Shown: positions 22,655 to 34,238, counted from the stretch's first letter. The stretch is 64,000 nucleotides of DNA from Setomelanomma holmii (GCA_010015745.1 ML978167.1:310001-374000); one strand, 5' to 3'. The notes: generated from the letters alone by a model not told the origin. Numbers and translations are program-made.

Positions 22655-24493
22655 TCAATCCGTTCCCCACTCTTTCTTGAGTGCGTTGATGATCCAAGTC
22701 GTCGGCCAGAGGTGGTTGTCCTCAAAGTCGATGAGGAGCTGTACCACTGCCTCCCGCTCCTTCAGATCAGAAACCAGCGGTCCCCATATGAAGATGGTAT
22801 GGCAAACCGTTACTGACAGTGGTACGGTCTCTGGTGAGCTTTTGCATGCGCCGCATATGATACGCGCATGCTCCAAGATTTGCAGCTGGGTGTAGTTAGT
22901 ACGGGTAAGCTTAGCGCAATGAGAAATTGCTCACATTCGTTGCAGAGAGGCTTGAGACGTTGCGGATCGCGAACTTTGGTCCGGGCTTATACGTAAGCAA
23001 GAGAATGCAGGCGAAGTGGTAGGAACCGAAGGATACGACTGTTTGGTAAGTTGATGGGGACGATGAGGTTGTACAAATTGCTTACCATGCCAGTCCGTCG
23101 TGAACCATACTTCAGGAAAGGGGCCATTCTGACCCGGCTCACCTTGCCAGATCGGATTAAATCCTTCAGGCCTCTCGTTGACCCATTTCTGAACTTGGTC
23201 CCACAGCTCCAGCCATCGCCGACCCTTGTGAGTCCGCTCAACGTGTTGTTCGCTACCTTCGAAACAATAGTTGACAACATGCGCGAGGTTCCAGGTCATT
23301 TGATTGGCCCAGGCAGTCTCCAATCTTAGCCGGGCCAATGGATGAGCGTCTTGCATTGACTCTGGCGTGGGATGAAGCTGTAAAGAGAAGTCTATATCAG
23401 GAGGCTGCTGATTGATAGTCGCATTGTACAGGCATTGGCGCACATAGACCCAAAAGGCGGCTTCTCGAAGCGTGGGTGCCGAAGGATCTACATAGTGATG
23501 TCCCTGAGAAGCTCTGAGGATAGCTGAGGTGCCTGCCAGATGCTGCTCATCGTCGGAGCCAGTGGTTGATGGAACTAAAGCAGTCAGATGGAGTATTAGC
23601 ACGGGTATGAGACTGCTTACCGCTGAGTTGTTCGTAGAAGCGTAATATGACTATGGCGCACAGAAGAGTCTCATCATGACTCGCAGTATCTTCGTTGAGT
23701 CGATCGATGAGTAACGCTATGCAGCGCTGATAAGCCGCTTGTGCCGTGGCATCCTCCCTGCGATGGCGGGCCGCAAAAGATAGTACTGCGTGGCACAAAA
23801 CAGGGCAGAGTTTGACCTTCTCGGGTACTCCCAGGGTGAACTGACGGGTGGCATCGGTACAGTCAAGCCATCGTCCAAGATGCTCTGTGTAATGATGAAC
23901 CAGCACGGCTTCATCGTGGGACAGGGCGATTGGTGTCTTGGAAAAGGCTCGGGTTCCTTCCGGTAGTTGAGGCCGTAACAGACTCGCAACAGATACACTA
24001 CCGCCCGATTGACTGCGCGATCCTTGACCAAGAAATGGGGAGCCTGGAGAATGCAGGCCCGGTGAGGACATAGTGACGGAAGGCTCATCCGAACGGCTGT
24101 CGGCCCGACGGTTTCTCCTAGCCTCATGTTTCTTCGGTGAAATAGTCCGACTCGCCTCCCCTTCTTCGCTGCCGTCAACGTCCATTGCCTCGCTATCCGT
24201 CTCGTGGGTAGCAGACTTGCTCGACATGTCGTCAGGCTGATAACTCTTGAATTTGTTCTGGGGTGCTTCCCACTGACACGGTCGATTTTTTTTGCTACAA
24301 GCCTTGCACACTGGTCGCGCTTCGTCACCTAGCGTTGTTCAGCGATGAAGCATAAGGTAAAGCATCTGAAGGTGCAAGGGCGTACACTTTACTCGCCGGG
24401 CTCGACAGGTCAGACTGCATGAGGTCAGCCACGTTACATGAGCCTCTGGGTGTGGAAAGCTTACCAGCCGCTTCTAGAGCGATAGTTGCCCAT
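22655..24493 (-). CDS. Zn2Cys6 transcription factor
   Basis: Six exons: 24465..24493, 24386..24414, 23621..24328, 23086..23574, 22935..23038 and 22655..22885 (529 residues). The first two exons are only 29 nt each and together with exon 3 build the complete Gal4-type cluster, GCLTCRARRVKCDEARPVC plus KACSKKNRPC, at residues 9-37: six cysteines spaced C-x2-C-x6-C-x5-C-x2-C-x6-C. A Ser-rich linker follows, then an alpha-helical middle/C-terminal domain with FYEQLS and several W-containing segments, resembling the fungal-specific regulatory domain. It should bind CGG-type half sites in the nucleus. It is close to neither a biosynthetic cluster nor a catabolic operon-like group, so its targets are unknown. 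The splitting of the zinc cluster over two micro-exons makes it easy to miss in automatic annotation. Confidence 0.92.
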
Positions 24494-27400
24494 GCTTGGA
24501 ACCACAATGTAACTCGAGTCGAAACTGGTAACTTGTTCGCCGGCGTGCTCTGCGGAGCGAACCGAACTCTGCAAGTTGACAGCAGCCGTTAAGAAGGGTG
24601 CATGGGTGCACTCCACAGCCGTCCAACTTTTTTCTTGTCGTCACTCTTACCGACCAATCGCCTTCGAGCGGTAGTGCGTATCGACGAAAGTACTCGGTAA
24701 GAACAGGTCGTGTCGGTTTCAAGCTCCATCATGCGAACAACAAATCTGTGGACACGACTCTGGCGGGCTTGTTGGCCATGGGCTCGATGCCGGCCGCGAC
24801 TTCTCTCCGTTCCGGATTTATTGGCCACTTCATCGTGCAGATTGCTCCAGACGTATCTCGGAGCTACAGCAGTGGAACCTATCATACGATGCCCAGCCTT
24901 GAAGGTGGGTTCGGTATGTAACAACGCCCTCACCCAGTTCCCAGGGCAGTAGATTAGGGTACCATGATTCATTGCTTCCATACATCTTCCCCTCCATAGG
25001 TGTGTAAGGGTTGCCTCAACCAGAGGCTCGTCTGATGCAATCATGGCGAGGGCATCTCAAGCTTGGAGGTCAGTTCGGCACGCACGACCGGAAAGCGCGT
25101 CATGATGGATTCGCGGATAGCTTCCGAGAAGCGAATAGGAGCCGTCAGATCATGCAAGGTGAGGGAACGGCATCGCACGTGGCAGATCGCCCAAATGTGC
25201 TCGAATGGGTACCTGTCACTGCCTCCTCGACCGATGCGGTATCGTGGCCTTTGAAGCCCGACCCTGTTTCGGTACCCCACCAGAACTTTGCGGAACGAAA
25301 GTCGTAACGAGTTGCCACTCAGGACATCTCACGAACTGAAGCTCAACACTCCTGCTTGTCGCACAGCTGTTGTAGAGCTAGGTCCCACTTTGCTTTCTGC
25401 ATAATAAGAGATTGCAACTGGTCTTGATCTTGTGTGACGAACGTCGAACAAACCTTCGCCGCATGCGATGGTTGCTACTTTGTCCAGGCTACAGTAGCCG
25501 ATTTCGTTTCGAAGTCCCACTCGAAGATCACCAAACGTTCTTGTCTTGAACACCCAAACTCTCAATGACCACCCAACACATGACGATGACACAACTGCTT
25601 GACTCCTCTCATCACACACAGTCCGAACTTTGGCTCGACTCTTGCACCACGTCTTCCTGCTCGTCTGTTTCCGATCGATGCCGTACGCTCTGCCAAGGCA
25701 TCGTAAGAGAGATTGAATCACATTCGTCCTCGCTTCGGAAACTGTCCTTGCGCGAGACGCATACACGTCCATGGCGCATACCAGTATTGAGTAGCTTGAC
25801 TAGCTTAGCTATGCTTAGGGTGCCGTTGAGCCATTCTCCAACAAGAAAGTCGAGATCACGCTAGACCTATCGACACGAACTTCGAGATGGCCCAGCAGAC
25901 GAGAGGAGGGTAAGAGCACCCAGTCCTGCTTCGGAAGACATAATTGTCAATTGCGGCGCCTCAGGTCACCTTACAATCCATGGATATGCCATCTCTTGCA
26001 GCCGTGTCACCGGAACCTTGATGCACGAGCGGTCCACAGACAAGCGCCGTATCGGTCGTGCTGGAAGGCAGATACTTTGAAGTGAGCATGGCATACGACC
26101 AGTGCATGTTGGAGCACCTCTGTGTCGCTCGTTGGCTCCTCTTGCGCTCGCCGAATGGTTGTGAGCTATCACAGTAGCTGTGCAGATACAGCCGCCTGGG
26201 AGTCCTGCGCAAGGGACATGACTGACCATGACTGACCATGACAGAAAAGTTTTGCGGGCCGGGCAGAGCAAGTATAAATGGAGTCCAAGGCCACTGGGAG
26301 CATCTCTTGAAACTTCACCGTTGCGTATTTGATCCCTCGAAAACACCTGCGGTACGCTTACGGAGCATTCGGCACTTCCCATAGTTCTTTGACGGCGACA
26401 AAGTCGCCGCACATCATGAACGACGGCTACACCATCATACATACGGTCGAGAGGTTGAGGGACGAGACTGCGGCGCATCTAGTTGAGTGGCTGGTCATGC
26501 TTCACGAGCTGCGTGAAGACAAGAAACCCCCGTGGCTGGAAGCCTATAGTCAAAGTCTGGGGCGAACGTGACTGGTGTGAGTCCAGTGCACTCACACGTC
26601 CTCAGTGACATGGAAGACACCGTCAAACGGTCGCCACCGAGCGACATTCGGACCAAATCGTCGGTTCAAAATGGCTTAGGCATGTCAGTCTGCGGCCTGC
26701 TGGGACCTCACATACCATTGCCCATGCTCAGAGATCATTACAGATTCGCACGGTCTGCTTTCAAGGCGATCTGGGTTGATATCGCAACATTCACCAGGAC
26801 CTTTGGCCTGAAGGTAGAAGTAGTTGTGTAGCAGCAGGTCTCTGTCTTTGACGGTCGACGGACGATTTAGAGTCTTTGAAAGGCCCTGGCCTCGAGTTGA
26901 CGCGATCCACAGCTGTGTGTTGAACGTGGAGTAGGTGAGTGAGAACGGTAAATATGTGAAAGGCATTTGCGCATTTCGCCACCGAAGCTCGATGCTGAAC
27001 ACGAGCCCTGTGGTCGAGTGTCGAGATCAAACACTCAATATAAGGTAGCGACAAGCAACACTGCGTGCATCGCAACGCCTTTTGTGATCGGAGACATGAT
27101 GTCGGCCTTGCCACAAATGTAAGAGAAATAGCAGACGCCCGCGGAAGCAAAAATGCCTCGGACATCTCGTCAAACACACCTAATAGGCTTGCAATACATC
27201 CATAGCCCATGGCCCTATGCGACCGTGGTAGCACAGGCCTAGACTGCCCGATTAGCCATAGCAAGAAACGCATATGATCGGACATCCCGCAACGCATCTA
27301 TGCCATCGGCATCCGCACCTAAAGCCCTAAGATCTGCTTATACGCCTGAGATCGCAAGGGCGCCGACAGCGTCGCAGAAACCTTCGCAGCCCTCGATTCA

Positions 27401-29061
27401 ACGTCGACGTGGTTCAAACAAGGAAAACTCGGTGGCCTCAGCCATCTGTGGATGCGATGCGAATCACGATCGCGATCCGATTGGGCAAAGTCAGTTTCGC
27501 CACCTCACCTACCGCCGTTGACAGGCGGATATTTCGTCCGGCGCCGCTCGGTTGCACACGGTGGGTCGGTGGGAACTGACATCGTGGGTCTGACAACCGT
27601 AGTTGTACGGTGGCTCAGCTTCTGCATAGTGTCTCAATGCGGTTGCAGAGGTTTGGCTGTGCGACGACCTTTACTGTGCAGGTGGCAAAGGCGCTTCCAC
27701 GCTGCTTACACCCGCCCAACCATCCAGGCCTCTGCTGGAATTTGCTCAATTGTACTCTGGAAGTATGCAATCAACATCGCGATCGCACAGAGCGGTATCC
27801 AAGATCAACAGCATTGCTAAAGCGTTCTGCGGGTAACATGGTGGTGCGATCGTTCCAAACGTGGACTTGAGCACGTCAAGCGACGTCAGCCGTGCCTGTG
27901 GATCTCTAGTAAGCGTGGACATCGACACAATCTCAATGAGCGAGATGGGGCACATACGTGACTACGAGAGGTCGCGACGTATGGTATAAGATGCTCGTCT
28001 TGAAATGCTGGCATTCATATCGCGTGGCACGAGGGTTTCTGGTTCGCATCCATACAAACACACATGCATCAGAGGTCAGATCAACGAATGAAAGGCCGTG
28101 ATCAAGCCATTCCTCTCATTACCTCGCTATCCACAAATTTCCTACTTGGCCTCCCGTCATCTGTGTGGCGTTGCCCATCAAGTTGCGCGCGTGATCTTCT
28201 CGACCTCTGGGCCAAGAAAGTCGCTAGAGTGCTACAAGTCATCGTTGTCACCCTGCGCCTTCAACCACGAAGTGGAGTGCAAGCTGCTCAATGCGTTTTC
28301 GCCACACTACTCAGACCACCAGCTCTTCGATCTCACACGCCGCTAGTCAGATCTTTCAAAAGGTGCTTTCTTCACTCGCAACATTCACTCTAGGTAAATC
28401 AACTTCACACAATAGTAAGATCAGCTACGCAAGTACGTCCCATCGGACGGCGTTAATATCAGAACTATGGTAACGGTCATGTCATCCCAACCAATTGTAG
28501 CATCATGGTCTTGTGTACTATGAAGTAATGGAGCCAGCAGACTTCATAACCTGCCCGACAGTCATCTCGCCCTCTCGCTATATATTAGGACGCATGAAGG
28601 AGCTTGACGCCGGATCCCATACAGAATTGACCCTGGTTGGATCATCCTGGGGTAGTTCTATCCAAGGCAGAACAATCGGTATTGGCCTAGGTAGCATCGG
28701 GGTAAACTGTTGTGCTCCCGAAGTGATCTGGAGGTTGGGCTGCCCAAAGACACGTGAGAGATTATACGAGTTCAAGATGTTCCCTTCCTAGAGTCTTCGA
28801 GCCCAGTTATTTAGGGCTGTACGGTGGGGCCCAATACTACAGGGTCACGACGTCAGTAAATTATCAAGTGCGCGTGTCATGGCGGAGGCTTACTGGTAAG
28901 CCAGTTCTAAGAAAGTCTCCGCGTTTTGACGCATACGCTGCCAACGAGCATATTGTAATGGCAAATTTCCGTTCTCGATGCCGTCCAAGATTGTACCTGC
29001 ACTGCCAAAGGTGAAGGTACGAAGTCAGCAAATATCTCGTATCCACTTCGTACTCCTACAC
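24494..29061. other. 4.5-kb gene-empty interval
   Basis: No coding pattern was recognised on either strand. Open frames are short and mutually overlapping. A 10-bp perfect tandem duplication (ACTGACCATG twice) sits at 26221..26240. The interval could be decayed repeat or transposon DNA, or an undetected non-coding transcript; I cannot tell from the sequence. It is flanked by an intact transcription factor and by two damaged genes. Confidence 0.5.
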
Positions 29062-29826
29062 TTACTCGGGTTGATTTCTCCAAGTCCTTGAATTGTTGTT
29101 ACGGCCTGGTCCGGTTCCAGCTTTTGAAACGTATGTACGATATTCGTCTAACATGTCACGCGCGTCGAGCACATCACTGCCTTCGAGCACATCAACTGCG
29201 TCGAGCATACGAGGACCGTCGAGCACCTCATTGATATCCACTTCGAGGAATTCATCATTGTCTCGCTTCGTCGTTGTGCCGCACGACGAAGTACTAGAGC
29301 AATCTCTTTGTACGTCTTGGTAATTCCAGATGTTTTGCTGCGCCATATAAGAATCCAAAAATACGTCGGAAACCAGTCCATGTGAATCCCAGTCATCATT
29401 GGCTGCTACAAACGCTTGTAAGTTGTCGTAGCTGAGAGTCTCCTGCGTGCGATCGAACGCGACGATGATATTGTCCCAATCGTACTTGAGGGTATCCGGA
29501 GTGGAGTATGGATATCTCAAAAGTGTGACGATCCAATTTACGAGCTTGACGAAGTCGGTCTCTGTGCAAGTGTCTCGACGGCCCAAATACCGTTTGACAG
29601 GGGCATCGTAAAAGTAGTCGTAGCCATCGACGTAAAGGGTGTCCTGGGGACACGATGGATTTTTTGCCCATGCTTGAATCAAGCTGATATACTCCTTGTA
29701 CTGGTTATTGCCCCAGCTAGGGTCGCGAGGAGTCAGGCTAGCTGGCTTCTGGCCCTCACAGCAGTACCCGTCGTTAAGTAGAGGATGTATGCATAAGCAG
29801 CAAATGGAAGTGCTCAGGGTGCGTTG
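29062..29826 (-). CDS. Unrecognised open frame without ATG
   Basis: An uninterrupted frame of 254 codons starts directly after a TAG at 29827..29829 and contains no ATG until well into the second half (in SYMAQQN). The sequence has clear coding character: a Cys-rich N-terminal part (ICCLCIHPLLNDGYCCEG), then GNNQYKEYISLIQAWAKNPSC, YVDGYDYFYD, and TLKYDWDNIIVAFDR. The lack of a start means that a 5' exon is missing, lost, or joined by an acceptor at the TAG; the ankyrin relic lies just upstream on the same strand. Near the C-terminus is a 6-residue repeat (MLDAVD, VLEGSD, VLDARD, MLDEYR) encoded by an 18-bp tandem repeat. The arrangement vaguely recalls the C-terminal part of some fungal killer-toxin-like chitinases, but I cannot confirm that. 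Best read as a gene fragment of unknown function. Confidence 0.5.
   Translation of the reverse strand, partial: QRTLSTSICCLCIHPLLNDGYCCEGQKPASLTPRDPSWGNNQYKEYISLIQAWAKNPSCPQDTLYVDGYDYFYDAPVKRYLGRRDTCTETDFVKLVNWIVTLLRYPYSTPDTLKYDWDNIIVAFDRTQETLSYDNLQAFVAANDDWDSHGLVSDVFLDSYMAQQNIWNYQDVQRDCSSTSSCGTTTKRDNDEFLEVDINEVLDGPRMLDAVDVLEGSDVLDARDMLDEYRTYVSKAGTGPGRNNNSRTWRNQPE
29165..29236. repeat. 18-bp tandem repeat, four units
   Basis: Units starting with TCGAGC at 29165, 29183, 29201 and 29219, exactly 18 bp apart, the first two nearly identical and the last two degenerate. Each unit encodes six residues on the minus strand, so the repeat keeps the frame of the surrounding open frame. Confidence 0.85.
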
Positions 29827-29842
29827 CTAGATTGCTCGCTTG

Positions 29843-31350
29843 CTACCAAGAGGAGTCATGAAGTGATATTGCTACCATGGATCCCGCATCTTCTCCAATA
29901 CCGTTATCTTGCATCTGCGTCGTTTGAGGCACTGTATCGCTCTCCACATTGCCTGCCTCATTGATATGAAACCCACTGACACCAGGAAGCTGAGAAGCAG
30001 ATTCTCCAGCCTCGTCCACAGCATGCATATTCGCTCCACGTTCCAGTAGCTTTGTCGTGACGTCGACATGGGAGGCGAGCATGAGGGCAGTTCTGGAGAA
30101 TTCTTCCCGCTCGTCCACCACAGCCCCCGCATTTAGTAATTGCAAGACCTTGCAAGACCACGTCAGTACGCCCAGCACGACTCGCCACGTGGAGGGGACT
30201 TTCGCCGTAGTTGTTCTTTGCGCCAGGACTCACGCCAGAAGCTAGCAGCCACCCGGCAATCCTAGGGCTTCGGACCAAATGTAAAGGTGTGTTGCCATCG
30301 TCGTACGTGACGTCCAGCTTCCCCCCTAGATCTCTGAAACGATTTACCATCTCCTCGGTAGCGTCAGCGCGAGTCAGAAGCTGGAAGAACGGGGTACGGC
30401 CCAACCAATTCGGTGCATTCACATCAGCACCGTGCGCCAGTAGATAGTTCACAAATTCTGGAGGTGGCTCCTGGAGTTGAAGAGCGAAATGTAGTGGTGT
30501 GCGTGGTACCGAGTGTTCGTGGGCATTGACCGATGCGCCTGCGTCGACCAACAGCTTGATGATCTGCACAGCTACATTCCAATCTCTCCAAGGTTCCATT
30601 TCCATGAGATCGTCGTGCACATCGTCCTGATTGAATATTGCCAAAAGCGCAGCATTCAAGCCACTTTGCTTGTCGGTAGCAACGCTTGTTGCATCATATC
30701 CCAGCTTTCTCATGATATATCGCACTCTTTCCAGAGACCAAGTAATGAACGGCAATGGGCAAAACATCTTCAATGGCCTGTGGTTTGGGCATGTCCACAA
30801 AGTCGCTGCTTGTCGTCTCCACGAGCAGTCGGAGCATCTCCATGATCCTGCTCTCTACTGCAGTACCCAGTGCATACGAATGTATGCCGACTCCATTTGC
30901 GATGAGTACCTTCATCACCTCGATCCTGTCGAGACGTGCGGCACATAGTGCAGCATCATCGCCCTCTTGACCATCTGATCCTCCATTACCGCGTAAACCC
31001 GGGTCCGCTCCATGCAAGAGGAGTGTTTGCACGGCTTCAGGTTTGTCCGCTATAACGGCGCAATTGAGCGCAGACTCTTCGCCAGCATCACGACCATTGA
31101 TGTTGTGTCCAGCCTCCAGCAAGCGAGATATTTCGACCACGTCGCCCCGCGTAGCCGCACGGTGAAGCGAGATATCGAGCTCGCCGCCGTTGTCTCCAAT
31201 GTACGTCTCATAAGGACGATCCTCGGGATGACCATCAAACATCATGACTTCTAGTACTGGCGATTGCATCGATGCGGTGGTGAAATGTGAGCGTATTGGT
31301 GCGATGCCCGTGGGTAGCGGGCAGTAGAGACTGGGTGAAAAGGCAGTCAT
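29843..31350 (-). pseudogene. Ankyrin-repeat gene with frameshifts
   Basis: Three adjoining frames together make one ankyrin-repeat protein. Segment 1 (31350 to about 30740) has LHRAATRGDVVEISRLLEAG, NCAVIADKPEAVQTLLLHGAD and RLDRIEVMKVLIANG. Segment 2 (about 30735 to 30160) has YIMRKLGYDATSVATD, IIKLLVDAGASVNAHE, VNYLLAHGADVNAPNWLGRTPF and GNTPLHLVRS, ending with ESPLHVASRAGRTDVV. Segment 3 (30150 to 29843) continues with LQLLNAGAVVDERE and TKLLERGANMHAVDEAGES. The first break is a one-base shift near 30735; the second is caused by a 10-bp tandem duplication at 30141..30160. No intron fits either junction. Ankyrin proteins of this kind mediate protein-protein contacts; as it stands only the first 218 residues could be made. 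Confidence 0.85.
30141..30160. repeat. 10-bp tandem duplication that shifts the frame
   Basis: TGCAAGACC occurs twice with a 10-bp period (30141 and 30151). Removing one 10-bp copy restores continuity from TDVV to LQLLNAGA in the ankyrin gene, so the duplication is the likely inactivating event. Confidence 0.85.
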
Positions 31351-31785
31351 ATGCGACGACTTGCAGCTCTACGTTGATATGAAGAAAGCGTGCCATCTCG
31401 GCAGGACATGGCGTCTTTCACATGACCACCGTCCTTCGCTGCGCTCGGGGAGGTGTCTGAATTAATGCGGCACAGCAGGACGGAAGTTCGATTGAATCAC
31501 GCTAAGCCGTTGTGGACGGTAACAACAATTCGTCACTACGATGTCTATACCATTCAGCACACTCGATGACAATCGTCTGCATGGGGTCCCGCGTACCCAG
31601 AACATCATCCTCACAATATCAATATCAAGCGAAGCGAAGGATCGAGCATGATGTATACCACGCACTCAAGAGTACACAACAGAAATCTTGGTTTTCGAAT
31701 ATATCACTGGTATAAATTTAAACCATGACTCCAGAATCCACCCTCCCAGAAACCACCCTCCCACCATCAAAGTTATCCAGCACCC
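31351..31785. other. Intergenic, no gene seen
   Basis: About 0.43 kb between the ankyrin relic (5' end) and the 3' end of the carrier gene. Nothing recognised. Confidence 0.45.
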
Positions 31786-32700
31786 TCACGAAATCAACCG
31801 CATCGTAACCTCCACCGTCGCAAACGTCCCCGCACTGACCGGCATAGCTCTCAGCAGCGTCGGTCCAATCCCCTTCCAAAAACCCTTCGCGCCCTCTGCC
31901 CTCCACGTCTTCCTAAAGCAATCCGTCATACTGCTATACTTCTGCTCCTTGCCAAACCCATCACTCTGCATCTTACTCTTCACCACATCAAACGGATAAC
32001 TACTAATCCACAACATCTCGCCCGCCAGGCCACCGTACGCCGCAACTTTCAGCGTGCTGATTTGCTCGCGCGGAATGTTGTTGCGCGCCGCGTCGGCGTT
32101 CATTAGGTACTCGAAGGTGGTGAACCAGACGCCGTAGGCTTGTGCTTCGCGGAGAAACGTTACTGCTGTGCCGCGGTACACGCCGTTTAGAACGCCCTGG
32201 TGCGCGGAGAGTTTGCGCACGCAGTCGATGGGCCCGGCGTACAGGCGGTTTGCGCCGTGCGGCTGGGTTTGCAGTCTGATGCGGATGTGTTCGATGGGAC
32301 TTGAGAGAACGGTGTTTGCTATTCCGGCGAATGCACCTGCAGCGTAGTACTGCGAGTATGAAAGTTGTGGGTTACCGTGTTCTTCTGTGTTCCGGGCTTC
32401 GAATTGGCGCCGCGCATAGTGGAAGCCGCCGAATTGAACAGATACGCATGCACCGATGCCAATGAGTGGTGTTAGAGTGCCCTTGTAGAAGGCCGTGGCG
32501 CCCTCATTCTTGTAGATTTGAGTTGCGGCGTCGAGGGCGCCCGTGTATTGCGATGTTGTTTGCAATCGGACTTTGACAATGTCAAAGGGTTGGCCGAGGA
32601 GGACTTGAGCCACGCCGCCCACTGCACCAGCGAAGAGATCCTTCAGCGTCCGCCTGAAGCCTTGATCTGGGAGCTCCAGCTCATGGTCGGCATTTGACAT
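31786..32700 (-). CDS. YMC1: Mitochondrial carrier, Ymc1 type
   Basis: Inner-membrane solute carrier of the SLC25 family, single exon, 304 residues (usual size about 300). The three tandem repeats carry their signatures: PFDIVKVRLQ (repeat 1), PIEHIRIRLQ (repeat 2) and PFDVVKSKMQ (repeat 3), each followed by the acidic/aromatic second half (for example AFYKG, VYRG, FWKGIGPTLLRAMPVSAGTF). The N-terminus LKDLFAGAVGGVAQVLLGQPFDIVKVRLQ is closest in my memory to yeast Ymc1/Ymc2 and the Aspergillus AmcA group, linked to transport of amino-acid or glycine-cycle intermediates; this subfamily assignment is from motif memory. Start is the only ATG before the first helix. A short 5' gap of about 0.7 kb separates it from the divergent Ras gene's 3' end. 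Confidence 0.92.
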   Translation of the reverse strand: MSNADHELELPDQGFRRTLKDLFAGAVGGVAQVLLGQPFDIVKVRLQTTSQYTGALDAATQIYKNEGATAFYKGTLTPLIGIGACVSVQFGGFHYARRQFEARNTEEHGNPQLSYSQYYAAGAFAGIANTVLSSPIEHIRIRLQTQPHGANRLYAGPIDCVRKLSAHQGVLNGVYRGTAVTFLREAQAYGVWFTTFEYLMNADAARNNIPREQISTLKVAAYGGLAGEMLWISSYPFDVVKSKMQSDGFGKEQKYSSMTDCFRKTWRAEGAKGFWKGIGPTLLRAMPVSAGTFATVEVTMRLIS

Positions 32701-33401
32701 GGTGGTTCCTTCTCTCTTGATGCTTTCGTGATTTCGTCGATTCCTCTCTTCTATTATTGATCCTGCGCACGAGCCCCACGGCGGGGTACTTTGGATCTTT
32801 TGGTCTTTCCTGCTCTTTCTTGATGGCGAGTAACTATCTTTGCCTTAAAAACCCTCAAATCTTCGATGGCGTGTGCAATTGATGTTTGTTCACGACACAT
32901 CAAAAGTTGAAGCAAAGAATCCAATGGCGTGCTTGCGCACAGACGCTAGCGAGATATCGATACTAGCTGCATCGCATGCCTTCAAACGGTCAGTGTATGC
33001 ATGACATCAGTTTATTCTAGAGTTCAAGCTCGTTTTGATTGACATGATCGATTTCGTATTCACAAGTTCCGCCCTATTATGTATATGTACGTATGGAATC
33101 CAACTCTAATACCAGCCGTCTCGAGAGCGCCGCCTGCGCTGGTATATCTTTACAACGAACCAGGAAATTGGTGCTTTACACGTCCTTGCAGACAGTGACC
33201 GAGGTCTTCTTAACATGAAAGGAAATGTGCCCATAGGCATGTACAATCGAACATACTTGCGGAAATCCTAGGAAATAGAATGACAAACGTAGACACGGCC
33301 GTGTAACCATCTTATCGACTCCACATCTTACAGAAGGACTCTGACACAAGTCCGGTTTTGATGAGTAGATGACGAAATTTGCCTGAGGCCACGCGTGGTG
33401 A
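32701..33401. other. Intergenic, no gene seen
   Basis: 0.7 kb between the carrier promoter and the 3' end of the Ras-family gene. It should hold the carrier promoter; the stretch near 32790-32900 is pyrimidine-rich. No gene seen. Confidence 0.45.
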
Positions 33402-34238
33402 CTACCAACACTTCAGCTTCTTCCAGAAACTATCTTTAGCCTCGTCATCGTTCTTCTCGTTCGGATTGAAGGCCGATGCCTCGTTTGTTTTCGGTGGTGG
33501 CAGGGCCGCCGTACGGTATGATTGCGCTCCATGTCCCTCGCCAGCAGCAAGTCGTCGAGCTTCGACGACACGACGTACCAAAACTGTCACTGTCAGCATC
33601 CTGCCCTCGCATCGCTAAGTGTAGAAGCCTACGAGCAAATGTTTCCTCAATGTTCACCATCTCCCGCGCACTCGTCTCCATGAATCCACACTTCCTCTTG
33701 CGCGCCCACTCGAGCCCATCTTTCGCCTTGATCTGCCGTTGGCCCTGCAAGTCGCATTTGTTGCCTGCCACGATCTTCACAGGCGGTGTCTTGCCGCTGT
33801 CCATCCTGCCTTCTTCTTCCATGTCAATCATCTCCATGAAGTATTCGAGCGCATCGAGCGAATTTGGCGATGTGATGTCATAGACGAGGAGGAAGGCGTC
33901 TGATTTGAGATTTGACGCTGCCCACAGCCCGCGGTACTCTTCTTGCCCGGCCGTGTCAGTCAGCATCAGATAGTAGGGTGTGCCATCGACGGTGCGCGTG
34001 ACGGAGTACGAGTCCTCTGCATTCGATTGTCAGTCGCAGCGACGCGAATTGCGATGGTAACTGATGCGCACCTATTGTTGGGTCGTAGTCTGACGTCCAT
34101 TGACTGCGCACCAGGCGCAATGTGATTGAGCTTTTCCCTGCCTTGGTTCAGCTGTGGCCTGGTGGACGGCACGTGGGCGCGCATACCGCATCCTCCGTCG
34201 CCGCAGACGGTGATCGTTATCCGGTTGTTCTCATCCAT
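33402..34238 (-). CDS. Ras-family small GTPase
   Basis: Molecular switch of the Ras superfamily. Four exons: 34187..34238, 34072..34137, 33633..34016 and 33402..33583 (227 residues). All G boxes are present: GDGGCGKSS (P-loop), YDPTIEDSY (switch I), DTAGQEEY (switch II, Gln kept), NKCDL and ETSA. The effector region follows the Ras/Rap type. The fourth exon is joined by a GTAGGC donor with a CTGAC branch, which replaces a readthrough by FALLVRRVVEAR, the expected end of the last helix. The tail is a hydrophilic linker ending SFWKKLKCW: basic residues and a cysteine, but no CaaX box. The start chosen is the ATG at 34238; an upstream TTG is unlikely. Which Ras subgroup this belongs to is not certain. 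Confidence 0.92.
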
